Below are positions 46,223 to 54,981 of a DNA stretch of 64,000 bases, piece by piece. Every line of letters starts with the position of its first letter. Within the stretch, counting starts at the first letter, position 1. The notes below the pieces were generated by a model. It saw only the letters and a list, made by a program, of their open reading frames with translations. It did no database searches and was not told the DNA's origin. The DNA is from Evansella caseinilytica (GTDB lineage: Bacteria; Bacillota; Bacilli; Bacillales; Salisediminibacteriaceae): positions 248,001-312,000 of the forward strand of contig NZ_FNPI01000003.1 of assembly GCF_900107275.1 (NCBI RefSeq), read 5' to 3'. The position numbers and the translations under genes were made by a program.

Positions 46223-46400
46223 AGCGAAGATACTCGTTCCTCAGACGCTCCAGTTTTTTCTTGCTCCGGTGAATTTGCTCATGATCCTTGGCTTGAAGCG
46301 CATCATGTAAAGTAAGGAGCTCGTAGTCAATCTCCATTTTTAAGACAGGAATTCGTTTTTCTATATCGACACTTCTTAATGTTTGAATGACCTTCTCCAT
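46212..46400 (-). CDS. ykzI: Small helical protein (YkzI-like)
   Basis: 62 residues, almost all helix, alternating acidic and basic (RIPVLKMEIDYELLTLHDAL, then KKKLERLRNEYLRLKK). Named by position between yktC and yktB; the sequence itself carries no function motif. ATG 46400 with AAAAGGGG. Confidence 0.7.
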   Translation of the reverse strand: MEKVIQTLRSVDIEKRIPVLKMEIDYELLTLHDALQAKDHEQIHRSKKKLERLRNEYLRLKK

Positions 46401-46765
46401 TATCTACACCCCTTTTCAAGTTTTCTATCTTCGTTGATGCAGATCAACGATGGCACTTCGGTTCCTATGTCCGTCTAATCACTCTCTGATCGGCGGGGAG
46501 TTCCGCGTGATTTTTCAATCCGCTGCTTTCGTCTGACCGCAGTTGCTTCCCCTCAGGTTTGATTCCGCGCCTTTTATTTACAAGCGACGTTATGATTACT
46601 TTAGTTTATGTGAGAGGAACGCTGTTGGTAACGATTTTCTGATGTTGTTCCCGCTTTTCCACTTTTGCGGTCATTGCTCCTCGCCACCATTCGACAAGCA
46701 TCGTTTTTTATTTCCGTTTCGCTTTATGCTACACTAAGCAGAGAAGAAAAAGGAGTGACGTTTCA
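46401..46765. other. ykzI-yktB divergent gap, nothing recognised
   Basis: About 365 nt with stops in all frames over most of its length. A TACACT (46731-46736) could be a yktB -10, but no fitting -35 was found. Confidence 0.5.
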
Positions 46766-47410
46766 ATGAGTTTCAATGGATTCTGTAAAGACGACTTTCG
46801 CGTTTTTGCGATTGAAGGATTAGATGCAAGGATGGACGAAATCAAAAACCGGGTCCAGCCGAAGCTGCATACATTAGGTGAAGAATTTTCCCGATATTTA
46901 GCCGAGAAAACCGGACAGGAAATGTATTACCATGTCGCCAAGCATGCCAGGAGGACAGTCAATCCGCCAAAGGATACGTGGGTGGCATTTGCTAACAATA
47001 AGCGCGGCTATAAAATGCTGCCGCATTTTCAAATCGGTCTGTTCAGAACACATGTGTTTGTTTGGTTTGCCGTAATATACGAGTCTCCGGTGAAGGAAAA
47101 AATAGGTGAAGCCTTTGCAGAACAGCTACAGGAAATCAAATTGCATATTCCAAGTTCGTATCAATGGTCCGTCGACCATACTAAACCGGATACAGTGGAT
47201 CACGGACATCTTTCCGATGAAACACTTCGGGAAATGTTTCATCGGCTTGCCAAAGTCAAAAAAGCGGAGCTGCTGTGCGGAATGAACCTGCCAAGTGAAG
47301 ATCCTGCCGTCAAAGACGGGCGGCTGCTGACAGAAAAAATAAAAGAAGCTTTCAATATTCTCCTTCCATTATACCATATCAGCATGCGAGTATACGAAAA
47401 TGAAGCTTAA
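46766..47410 (+). CDS. yktB: YktB, DUF1054/UPF0637 family protein
   Basis: 214 residues, full family length. Blocks FNGFCKDDFRVFAIEGLDAR, HVAKHARRTVNPPKDTWVAF, and FQIGLFRTHVFVWFAVIYE are diagnostic. Cytosolic; function unknown. AAAAAGGAG site before ATG 46766. Confidence 0.93.
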   Translation: MSFNGFCKDDFRVFAIEGLDARMDEIKNRVQPKLHTLGEEFSRYLAEKTGQEMYYHVAKHARRTVNPPKDTWVAFANNKRGYKMLPHFQIGLFRTHVFVWFAVIYESPVKEKIGEAFAEQLQEIKLHIPSSYQWSVDHTKPDTVDHGHLSDETLREMFHRLAKVKKAELLCGMNLPSEDPAVKDGRLLTEKIKEAFNILLPLYHISMRVYENEA

Positions 47411-47417
47411 ACCACCG

Positions 47418-47446
47418 GGATGTCTCAGCTTTTTAGACATCCTTCC
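47418..47446 (+). terminator. Terminator after yktB
   Basis: GGATGTCT pairs with AGACATCC around a short loop, followed by TTCCG and eight T. Confidence 0.8.
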
Positions 47447-47562
47447 GTTTTTTTTATCCTAGTTTTCCTTCTCCCGCTGCCGGTATGCGATCGCACCCCT
47501 TTCTATCCACTCCGCTTTCCCGGTTTCCCAAGCTTTTTATTGTCCGGCCATCCTCTTTTACT

Positions 47563-47590
47563 TTGCAAGCATTGCTGAATTTGGTATACT
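47563..47590 (+). promoter_or_regulatory. Sigma-A promoter of the decarboxylase gene
   Basis: TTGCAA (47563-47568), 16 nt, TATACT (47585-47590), 61 nt before the TTG start. Confidence 0.65.
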
Positions 47591-47651
47591 CTTTTTGTTT
47601 TATAACAAGGCTACAAATATAGCACGACCTAATGATGATGAGGTGATTTTA

Positions 47652-49133
47652 TTGTCGAAACAGCATATGACTCCTTTATTTGACGGGCTGCTGCAGCATA
47701 TCAGACAAAAGCCCGTTCCATTCCATATTCCCGGTCATAAGGGCGGGGCAGGAGTGGATACCCATTTCCGTGAATTCATCGGTGATAATGCGTTATCACT
47801 GGATTTAATCAATATTGCGCCGCTGGATGATTTACACCATCCTGCAGGAATTATTCAAGAAGCGCAAATGCTGGCAGCCGAAGCGTTTGGAGCGGAGCAT
47901 ACTTTCTTTTCCGTACAAGGAACGAGCGGTGCGATCATGACGATGATTATGAGTGTTTGCGGCCCAGGCGAAAAAATTATTGTGCCGAGAAACGTACATA
48001 AATCCATTATGTCCGCCATCGTCTTTTCCGGTGCTACACCGATCTTTATTCATCCGGAAATTGACGAAAGATTGGGGATTTCCCATGGAATTACCGTGGA
48101 AGCGGTGGAAAAAGCATTGAAAGCCCATCCTGATGCCAAAGGACTCGTCGTCATCAATCCGACTTATTTTGGTGTGTCTGCGAATCTGCGCACCATAGTA
48201 GATATTGCTCATGAATACGCCATCCCGGTTCTGGTGGATGAGGCGCACGGCGTGCATATACACTTCAGCGATGAACTGCCATTATCCGCAATGCAGGCGG
48301 GGGCGGATATGGCGGCAACGAGCGTTCACAAATTAGGTGGATCATTGACGCAAAGCTCGGTTTTAAATGTTCAGGGGAAGCTTGTCTCACCTTACCGTAT
48401 TCAAAGCATCATCAGCATGCTAACAACGACGTCCACCTCGTATTTATTATTGGCATCTCTGGATACCGCGCGCAGACAGCTTGCTTTACACGGCCGGGAA
48501 AAATTGTCGGAAGCTATTGCCTTAGCAGAAAAAACGCGCGCTGAACTGAATAACATACCTGGAATATATTGCCCGGGAAAAGAGCTGTTAAACGATCTTG
48601 CTATTTACGACATGGACCCGACAAAACTAATTATTTCAATGAAAAATCTCGGTATTTCCGGACATGAAACAGAAGGTTGGTTGAGGGAAAAATATAATAT
48701 CGAAGTGGAATTATCGGATCTGTACAATATTCTCTGCATCATCACTTTTGGCGATACCGAAAAGGAAACGGCGTTACTTGTGAAGGCGTTAAAAGAGTTG
48801 TCCGAGCAACAGCAACAGTTGATCCGCGAACACAAGGAGGAAAAGCTCGATGTATATGTACCGCGCATTCCTACTTTGGCCTTATCTCCGCGCGACGCCT
48901 TTTACGCGGAGACGGAAGTCATTCCTCTGACGCGTTCTGCTGGAAGAATAAGCGCCGAATTTGTCATGGTATACCCCCCTGGGATTCCGCTTGTCATTCC
49001 AGGCGAGATTATCGATGAAGAAAACTTGGATTATATTAAAAAAAATATTGAGGCCGGCTTGCCTGTACAAGGACCCGAGGACCCGACACTGAAAACCATT
49101 CGCGTGATACAGGAGAGAAAAGCGATAAGTTAA
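47652..49133 (+). CDS. speA: Arginine/lysine/ornithine decarboxylase (SpeA type)
   Basis: PLP fold-type I decarboxylase; in B. subtilis SpeA decarboxylates arginine to agmatine for polyamine synthesis. 493 residues from TTG 47652 (GAGGTGA site), the usual length. Seen: FHIPGHKGGAG (about 24-34), LVDEAHGVHIHF and the PLP lysine in ATSVHKLGGSLTQSS (about 225-239). Arginine versus lysine specificity is inferred from synteny with the pdh-slp-speA region. Confidence 0.92.
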   Translation: MSKQHMTPLFDGLLQHIRQKPVPFHIPGHKGGAGVDTHFREFIGDNALSLDLINIAPLDDLHHPAGIIQEAQMLAAEAFGAEHTFFSVQGTSGAIMTMIMSVCGPGEKIIVPRNVHKSIMSAIVFSGATPIFIHPEIDERLGISHGITVEAVEKALKAHPDAKGLVVINPTYFGVSANLRTIVDIAHEYAIPVLVDEAHGVHIHFSDELPLSAMQAGADMAATSVHKLGGSLTQSSVLNVQGKLVSPYRIQSIISMLTTTSTSYLLLASLDTARRQLALHGREKLSEAIALAEKTRAELNNIPGIYCPGKELLNDLAIYDMDPTKLIISMKNLGISGHETEGWLREKYNIEVELSDLYNILCIITFGDTEKETALLVKALKELSEQQQQLIREHKEEKLDVYVPRIPTLALSPRDAFYAETEVIPLTRSAGRISAEFVMVYPPGIPLVIPGEIIDEENLDYIKKNIEAGLPVQGPEDPTLKTIRVIQERKAIS

Positions 49134-49162
49134 CTTACTTTATGAATGCGTTCTTGACATAC

Positions 49163-49200
49163 AAAAAAGGTGGTCTTCCAAAAGCTCGACCACCTTTTTT
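49163..49200 (+). terminator. Terminator after speA
   Basis: AAAAAAGGTGGTC (49163-49175) pairs with GACCACCTTTTTT (49188-49200). Confidence 0.92.
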
Positions 49201-49203
49201 AAT

Positions 49204-49358
49204 AGGATGTTCACAAAGTCCGGGAAACAGCGCCTGCGAATCTCATCGTTGCGGTGTCCCCGCGCTGCTCACGTACGTGTGGTGTACGCTGCGCTGCTCG
49301 GTCCTGCCGCGCCTCGACCTTCTTGCCGCTGTTATGTCCTCCTTTTTGAACACCTATC
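49204..49358 (+). mobile_element. MITE-like family B copy 2
   Basis: 155 bp, AGGATGTTCACAAAGTCCGG to CTTTTTGAACACCTATC, closely matching 26710-26864. TTTTAA occurs at both borders. It was inserted directly after the speA terminator. Confidence 0.72.
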
Positions 49359-49366
49359 TTTTAAAC

Positions 49367-49669
49367 TTATTCATTGTACTGTACTTCAAGAGAGGTATAG
49401 GGCAACGTCACCGCCAGAAACTCCGAAATCGCCTCCGCTTCCTTGTGATCGGTTAGCTTAAACACCTTTCGCAAATGCTCAATGTCCTTTGCATCTTCCG
49501 CACACATCAAAAAGGAACGTCCCGTTTGCATACAAGTAATGAGTGGCTTTCCAAAAAACATATTCGTGTACATAATTCCAAAATCATAGCGGACATTTTC
49601 TGTCGTAATCCCAATAAACCGGACATTCACACGTTCCGTTTCGTCATAAAGCTGCTCATACATTTCCAT
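49367..49669 (-). CDS. DUF3055-like (SAV0927-type) protein
   Basis: 100 residues from ATG 49669 (AAGGAGGGG site). MFFGKPLITCMQTGRSFLMC and the segment DIEHLRKVFKL resemble the small DUF3055 family of Firmicutes. Cytosolic, unknown function. Assignment by memory of the family pattern. Confidence 0.65.
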   Translation of the reverse strand: MEMYEQLYDETERVNVRFIGITTENVRYDFGIMYTNMFFGKPLITCMQTGRSFLMCAEDAKDIEHLRKVFKLTDHKEAEAISEFLAVTLPYTSLEVQYNE

Positions 49670-49802
49670 GGACATCCCCTCCTTTTAAATAATCAGAATT
49701 TTCTTAATTATACCTTTTTAAATTTGTAATTGCAATTACTTTGTATATAAATCGGATTAGTTAAAAAATAAGATGAAACCAGACGACGAAGTGAAATAAA
49801 AA

Positions 49803-50243
49803 TTACTTGATGAAGTTTTCACTTTTTGCTTCTATAAATCGGATTAACTCGTTCACAAAATCAATGTCTTGTCTTGTAAAGCGATACGATTTGTTTTTGG
49901 TGGAAATAGAGATGATATACTCCAGCCGGCGGTTGCTTGAAAATATCGGCGCCAGAATGCGCTGTTCTTCATTTTCTGCCAAGAGGAATGATACTTGCTG
50001 GTTGCATAATGAAACAAAGCCAAAGCCAAATTGCCTTTTCGTCGCTTCTATTTTTCCGAAAGTATAAATCGTTTTGCACTCTCCATGAACATCTGGGGCT
50101 AGGATTGTAATGAAGCAATACTTATCAACACATTTATGAATAGCCTTAAATACTTTGAACAAAAAATCATTTTTATCCTGGGCGTAATCATAGGCCAGTC
50201 CAACTTGTAATCTCACTTCATCTAAAAAATCGGATTTTCTCAT
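49803..50243 (-). CDS. GAF-like small protein
   Basis: 146 residues, ATG 50243 with AGGAGG. Alternating helix and strand pattern with a central EQRILAPIFSSNRRLEYIISI and a terminal helix VNELIRFIEAK suggests a single GAF-like sensor domain without an output domain. Not recognised as a named family. Monocistronic. Confidence 0.55.
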   Translation of the reverse strand: MRKSDFLDEVRLQVGLAYDYAQDKNDFLFKVFKAIHKCVDKYCFITILAPDVHGECKTIYTFGKIEATKRQFGFGFVSLCNQQVSFLLAENEEQRILAPIFSSNRRLEYIISISTKNKSYRFTRQDIDFVNELIRFIEAKSENFIK

Positions 50244-50547
50244 ATTTTCAACCTCCTAACCTCAAGGAATCCAGATTTTAAGCTTGTTTTACTTAGTTTA
50301 TACAGAATAGCATATTTTAATTTTTTTGTTTGTCATCTTTTGTCAAATAAAAATACTTTTTTTCAAAAATTTTTAAAGAGTGCACCTCACCTTGCTTCGT
50401 GTTTGCTAGCAATCTTTTTAAACAAACACAAAAAGAGTCCAAAAGGGGGACCCCTGATGAGACTCTTAGTATTCGGCTACGGATATTGACGTGTTTTTTC
50501 AGAGTGAAATGATTACCGCCTTCTGCTAAAGCTTCTAAATAGTACAG
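50244..50547. other. Gap upstream of the GAF-like gene
   Basis: About 300 nt. It holds the terminator below and a family A end remnant (CTTTTTAAACAAACAC, about 50413-50428). The A/T-rich part 50290-50370 is promoter-like, but no clear -35/-10 pair was found. Confidence 0.5.
50432..50467 (-). terminator. Terminator after the M23 peptidase gene
   Basis: On the minus strand AAGAGTC pairs with GACTCTT (50461-50467 with 50432-50438), with inner GGGG/CCCC, then TTTTTGTG. Confidence 0.8.
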
Positions 50548-51675
50548 CTACTTCCAGATTCCCGTTAATATCGTCTGCACCTCTTCCGGCGAGTACGACT
50601 TCCAAAACAGCTCGCCATAAATTAATAAGTCTTGATGAAGATGCAGTCCGCCGCCATCCTGATTCACCGAATGGCTTGTACCGGAGTTGCCGACATAGCC
50701 GATCACCGTCGAACTGTCCACGCGATCTCCGACGGCCAAATCCTCCGGTATGCTATCGAGATGGGCAAAACGATTCATGACTCCATTTGGATATTGAACC
50801 CACACCTGCTGTCCACGCAGACGATCTAAAATATAATCCGGCGTAAAGCCCGCTTCTGCCGCAATCGCTAAGTCAACATTTCGCTCCTCTGGAGATGAAT
50901 ACTCGGTAAAATCGTGATCGGCGCGAACGACGATCCCCTCCGCCATGGCATATATCGGTGTATCTGTCGTGATTTCCGCACCTGAGGCATAATCGTACCA
51001 ATCGATGCCTTCATGATAACCGTTTCGATAGTTCCGCGGCGCTCCAGGCAAATGGCCGGGAATTACACTTACGGCAGCTTCCTGAATCGGCTTTTCCAAA
51101 AACGACAGCAGTTCGATCATTTCGGCCACTGTCATTGAGTTAGTGTCAAACCGCTCGTTATTCGGCTGACTGAAAGTATGGATCGCTTCTTCCTCCCAAT
51201 AAAATGAAACGCTGTATTCACCCGCTGCCTCCGCGAGCTTCACCCCGAGGCCTTTCTCGATAAAAGCTTCTGTCACATAAGGCGTCCCTTCTTCATCCAA
51301 CAGCAGCAGAATATCGTCGGCTGCCAAGTACTTCCCGTTTTTTTCCAGCACAGGCACTTCGAAAACAAGCTTAAATTCCGTTTCGTAAAGGTGGATGACT
51401 AATGCTTTATGAACATCGTCATACTCAAACGATCCGTCAATCAAGTCCAGCAGCGCTTTCACTTCCACCACCCGGTGATTTTGCAGTTCCGTGATTTCCA
51501 CGTTGATCGTATTTCTTATTTCCTCTTGTTCAGCCGGCTCCTGAGACTCCGTAGTCATTTCATCGGTTATGTCTGCGTTCTCTCCCTCACGGCCGCCATT
51601 CTCCTCTTCTGACGGGGACAGATTGCATCCTGCGACGAAAACCGCAGCAATGAAATAAAATACAATCTTTTTCAT
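50548..51675 (-). CDS. M23 family metallopeptidase lipoprotein
   Basis: 375 residues. Lipobox VAGC (Cys about 17), a Glu-rich linker (about 20-50), a copper-amine-oxidase-N-like region (about 55-150), then an M23/LytM domain (about 210-370) with the Zn ligands in HEGIDWY (HxxxD) and LHLHQDL (HxH). Probable peptidoglycan endopeptidase on the outer membrane face. It lies 16 nt downstream of the deacetylase gene, so the two form a wall-modifying operon. Confidence 0.88.
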   Translation of the reverse strand: MKKIVFYFIAAVFVAGCNLSPSEEENGGREGENADITDEMTTESQEPAEQEEIRNTINVEITELQNHRVVEVKALLDLIDGSFEYDDVHKALVIHLYETEFKLVFEVPVLEKNGKYLAADDILLLLDEEGTPYVTEAFIEKGLGVKLAEAAGEYSVSFYWEEEAIHTFSQPNNERFDTNSMTVAEMIELLSFLEKPIQEAAVSVIPGHLPGAPRNYRNGYHEGIDWYDYASGAEITTDTPIYAMAEGIVVRADHDFTEYSSPEERNVDLAIAAEAGFTPDYILDRLRGQQVWVQYPNGVMNRFAHLDSIPEDLAVGDRVDSSTVIGYVGNSGTSHSVNQDGGGLHLHQDLLIYGELFWKSYSPEEVQTILTGIWK

Positions 51676-51691
51676 CTATATCATCCTTTGT

Positions 51692-52555
51692 CTACCTGAT
51701 TAACTCTGGTGCGACGATCTCATATCCTTTTTCTCGTAATCCGGTAACGATCGCTTGCAGTGCGTCCTTTGTAAATTCCCGATCATGCATCAGCAAATTG
51801 GCCCCGTCTCTTAAATACGGCGATTCCACCATGATTTCTGCCAACGCTCCCGCTTCCATATACTCGGCTACCCAGTCATAGCCGTATGTCCAATTCATCC
51901 ATTGCATTCCTTCCTCTTCTGCCACCTGCTTGGAAACTTCGGTGTTGCTGCCAAACGGAGCCCGGAGAAATCGGGGACGCTTCCCGGTGATTTCTTCAAT
52001 AAGCTCGTTCAATTCAACAATTTGTTCCCGCTGCTCCTCTGCGGATAGCTCTGCCAAATTGAAATGGTTCATCGTATGGTTGCCGATTTCAAATCCAAGC
52101 TCATGGATTTCTCTCAGCTTTTCGCGATCTTCTTCAGACGTAAGCCGTTGCCCATTGATGAAAAAGATTGCACCTGCATTTAATTCGTGCAGTATATGGG
52201 CCATTTCCAGTGCATTATCATTCCCCGGAGATAAAAAGGCGTCATCTATCGTCAATAAAACGACATTTTTTGGGGCGTCTGTTCCTGCCAACGGAACAAC
52301 GGAATGGCTGCTGTCGATTTCATAAGCAGGCGCTTGAACAACCGCTGCACCGTTCCGGTCGCCATCATCCAATTCATTCTGTGCCTCCGCTTCCCCATCT
52401 GTTTTCCCAGCAGAACTTTCCGCTTCTGCTGCCTCGTCGGCCACGTTGTTTTCTTCTGGGATTTGTCCCTGCGGCGGCTTTTCCTCGGGAGAACATCCGG
52501 CCGCCAGAAAAATCAATATTGTTATACAGCCTGCCGATTGCCATTTTTTTTTCAT
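51692..52555 (-). CDS. Polysaccharide deacetylase lipoprotein
   Basis: 287 residues from ATG 52555 (AGAGGAG site). Lipobox AAGC (Cys about 19), acidic linker, then a NodB-type carbohydrate esterase 4 domain (about 95-285): TIDDAF (catalytic Asp pair), GNHTMNHFN (metal His pair) and RAPFG. Probable peptidoglycan or surface-glycan deacetylase. First gene of an operon with the M23 peptidase. Confidence 0.9.
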   Translation of the reverse strand: MKKKWQSAGCITILIFLAAGCSPEEKPPQGQIPEENNVADEAAEAESSAGKTDGEAEAQNELDDGDRNGAAVVQAPAYEIDSSHSVVPLAGTDAPKNVVLLTIDDAFLSPGNDNALEMAHILHELNAGAIFFINGQRLTSEEDREKLREIHELGFEIGNHTMNHFNLAELSAEEQREQIVELNELIEEITGKRPRFLRAPFGSNTEVSKQVAEEEGMQWMNWTYGYDWVAEYMEAGALAEIMVESPYLRDGANLLMHDREFTKDALQAIVTGLREKGYEIVAPELIR

Positions 52556-52711
52556 TACCAATGCTCCTCTCGCCCGACATATCCGCTTGCATTGTATCAC
52601 AGCCGAAATGTCCGGGCAAACGAACTTGATCAACAGTATCTGCCATTGAATAAGACGACATAAACTGCACATAATGTTACAGTACTTTAAGAAAGGTAGT
52701 GTTAAATAACT

Positions 52712-54226
52712 ATGAAAAAACTGACACCCGTATTTAACATTTCTCTTGTTATTTCAGCAGCGTTCATCCTTTGGGGAGTGATTGCCCCGACACATTTGGA
52801 TCGGGTAACGGCCTCCATTCAACAGCTCATCACCAATCAATTCGGCTGGTTTTATCTGCTTGCCGCAACCGGCTTTCTTACCTTTGCCTTGATTCTTATA
52901 GTAAGTCCAATCGGTCGGATTAAGCTTGGAGCGGATGAGGACGAGCCAGAGTATACATACTTGACCTGGTTTTCGTTTTTATTTACGGCAGGAATGGGCA
53001 TCGGACTCGTTTTCTGGGGTGTCGCCGAACCGATCAACCATCTTCATTACCCACCGACAGCAGAAATGATTGAAAACAATCAGCGGGCTGCCGCGATTGC
53101 TCTCCGATATTCTTTTTTTCATTGGGGACTGCATCCTTGGGCAATCTATTCTGTCGTTGCGTTAGCGTTGGCCTATTTTAAATTCCGAAAAAATTCTCCA
53201 GGCGTTTTAAGCGCAACATTTGAACCATTAATCGGCGATCGCATTCACGGAATGATCGGAACTTCCATCAATGTCATCGTAGTGTTTGCCACCATCTTTG
53301 GTGTAGCCACGTCGCTCGGCTTTGGCACCGCGCAAATCAGCGGCGGACTTTCCAACCTGTTTCTGTTCGACAACTCCCGCTTTTTGCAATTGCTGATCAT
53401 CGTCATCATTACCGTATTATACATGGTGTCATCGCAAACCGGGTTGAATAAAGGAATTCGGATCTTAAGCAAAACAAATATCTACCTAGCATTGGGGTTG
53501 ATGCTTTTTTTACTCTTCTCCGGCCCGACAAATTTTATCATGAATTCGTTTACCCAAACAATCGGCGGGTATATCCAAAACTTAATCAGGATGAGCTTTC
53601 AATTAGATACTTTTAATCCAGAATCCCATTGGGTGGAAGATTGGACAATTTTTTACTGGGCATGGTGGATTGCATGGGCTCCCTTCGTCGGCACTTTCAT
53701 CGCAAGGGTCTCCAAAGGGCGGACCATTCGGGAATTTATCATCGGAGTGATTGCAGTTCCGACGCTTTTCGGCGCGCTATGGTTTTCCGTATTTGGTGGA
53801 ACGGCGATACATCTGGAGCTGTTTGAAAACGTCGACCTGATGGGGGTGATTGAAAAAAGCGGGATGGAGGTGGCATTATTTGCCGTCCTGCAGGAGTTTA
53901 ATCTCGGACTGTTAATGTCCGGACTGGCGATTCTGCTGATTGCTTCATTCTTTATCACTTCAGCTGATTCAGCTACTTTCGTTCTCGGAATGCAAACGAC
54001 AAACGGCAGCATGAATCCCCCAAACAAAGTGAAATTTACATGGGGAATCATTCAATCATCAACTGCGGCGGTCCTGCTGCTATCCGGCGGATTGGATGCT
54101 TTGCAGACGGCCGCAATTATCGCCGCGTTTCCGTTTACCTTCATTATGATTTTCATGTGCTTCAGCTTAGTGAGAGCGTTGCGGGCGGAAAAAATTCCTC
54201 CACGGAAAGTCAAGCCGTATGACTAA
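52712..54226 (+). CDS. BCCT family transporter (glycine betaine/choline type)
   Basis: 504 residues, 12 membrane helices. The signature YWAWWIAWAPFVGTFIARVS and the Gly-rich GMGIGLVFWGVAEP in helix 3 are diagnostic of BCCT secondary transporters, most often OpuD-like betaine importers in Bacilli. Divergent from the deacetylase operon; a TTGAAT/CATAAT pair at about 52644-52675 may be its promoter. The substrate is not certain. Confidence 0.9.
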   Translation: MKKLTPVFNISLVISAAFILWGVIAPTHLDRVTASIQQLITNQFGWFYLLAATGFLTFALILIVSPIGRIKLGADEDEPEYTYLTWFSFLFTAGMGIGLVFWGVAEPINHLHYPPTAEMIENNQRAAAIALRYSFFHWGLHPWAIYSVVALALAYFKFRKNSPGVLSATFEPLIGDRIHGMIGTSINVIVVFATIFGVATSLGFGTAQISGGLSNLFLFDNSRFLQLLIIVIITVLYMVSSQTGLNKGIRILSKTNIYLALGLMLFLLFSGPTNFIMNSFTQTIGGYIQNLIRMSFQLDTFNPESHWVEDWTIFYWAWWIAWAPFVGTFIARVSKGRTIREFIIGVIAVPTLFGALWFSVFGGTAIHLELFENVDLMGVIEKSGMEVALFAVLQEFNLGLLMSGLAILLIASFFITSADSATFVLGMQTTNGSMNPPNKVKFTWGIIQSSTAAVLLLSGGLDALQTAAIIAAFPFTFIMIFMCFSLVRALRAEKIPPRKVKPYD

Positions 54227-54477
54227 AATACGAGAGCGGACGGATGAAACCCGGAATATTGCTTTCTGCCGGCAGTACAGTTAGACGAGAGCTCCTCCCT
54301 TTTTTTGCTGCAACGCGTTTAGCCGAAATCCAGGTATACTGGTTGGTCTCCCCGCCTGTTTCAATGTGTCATAGCTTTCATTTTGATAACAGTTCTGTTA
54401 CGATCCGTCATCCGAATCGTTAAAATGATACTATGAAGGAGTGCTTGAGTTTTGGGAATAGAAAGGGTGGCTGAGAA

Positions 54478-54882
54478 ATGAAAAAACTCCCTTTATTTTT
54501 GTTATTTTCTTCCCTTTATTTATTGATCGGCTGTCAGCATCAGAGCGATAACAGCGACGAACTCCCCGCTTTTATAAATGAAGGTTCCGATAAAGCTGTC
54601 AGCTATTTTTTCTCCAATGAAGACCAGTTGGAAGAAGAAATGAGCTATTACGATGCATTGCTGGATTTTAACCGCAACTATCCTGAACGCCTTGATTCGA
54701 TCAAAATTATTACCGAACAAAATGATGAACTTATCGAATACTTTAATGTTCATGTTTATCCGACACTACTTGTTATTGAAGAACAGAAAGTCACTGTTCG
54801 TTTGGAAGGCTTCATGAATTTCCAGGATATTTACAGCACTTTGGAAACGACGCTCATTGCAGCGCTGGAAGACGCCTCGTAA
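54478..54882 (+). CDS. slp: Small lipoprotein with thioredoxin-like C-terminal pattern (Slp-like)
   Basis: 134 residues. Lipobox LIGC (Cys about 19). The rest looks like a shortened thioredoxin fold: FFSNEDQLEEEMSYYDALLD, then a FNVHVYPTLLVIEEQKVTVRL stretch (cis-Pro site YPTLLV) but no CxxC. Position beside pdhD equals B. subtilis slp (peptidoglycan-associated lipoprotein). Probably a non-redox anchored protein. Confidence 0.65.
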   Translation: MKKLPLFLLFSSLYLLIGCQHQSDNSDELPAFINEGSDKAVSYFFSNEDQLEEEMSYYDALLDFNRNYPERLDSIKIITEQNDELIEYFNVHVYPTLLVIEEQKVTVRLEGFMNFQDIYSTLETTLIAALEDAS

Positions 54883-54902
54883 ACAGCGCTTTCACGCAAA
54901 GG

Positions 54903-54943
54903 GGGGTGTCTCAAAAGGGAAAAACACCTTTTTGAGACACCCC
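54903..54943. terminator. Bidirectional TCTCAAAAGG-type terminator
   Basis: GGGGTGTCTCAAAAGG (54903-54918) pairs with CCTTTTTGAGACACCCC (54927-54943) between convergent slp and pdhD. Confidence 0.85.
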
Positions 54944-54981
54944 TTCGTCGGTTTAACTGCTTTTTCCCCGCGGCAGCTTTA

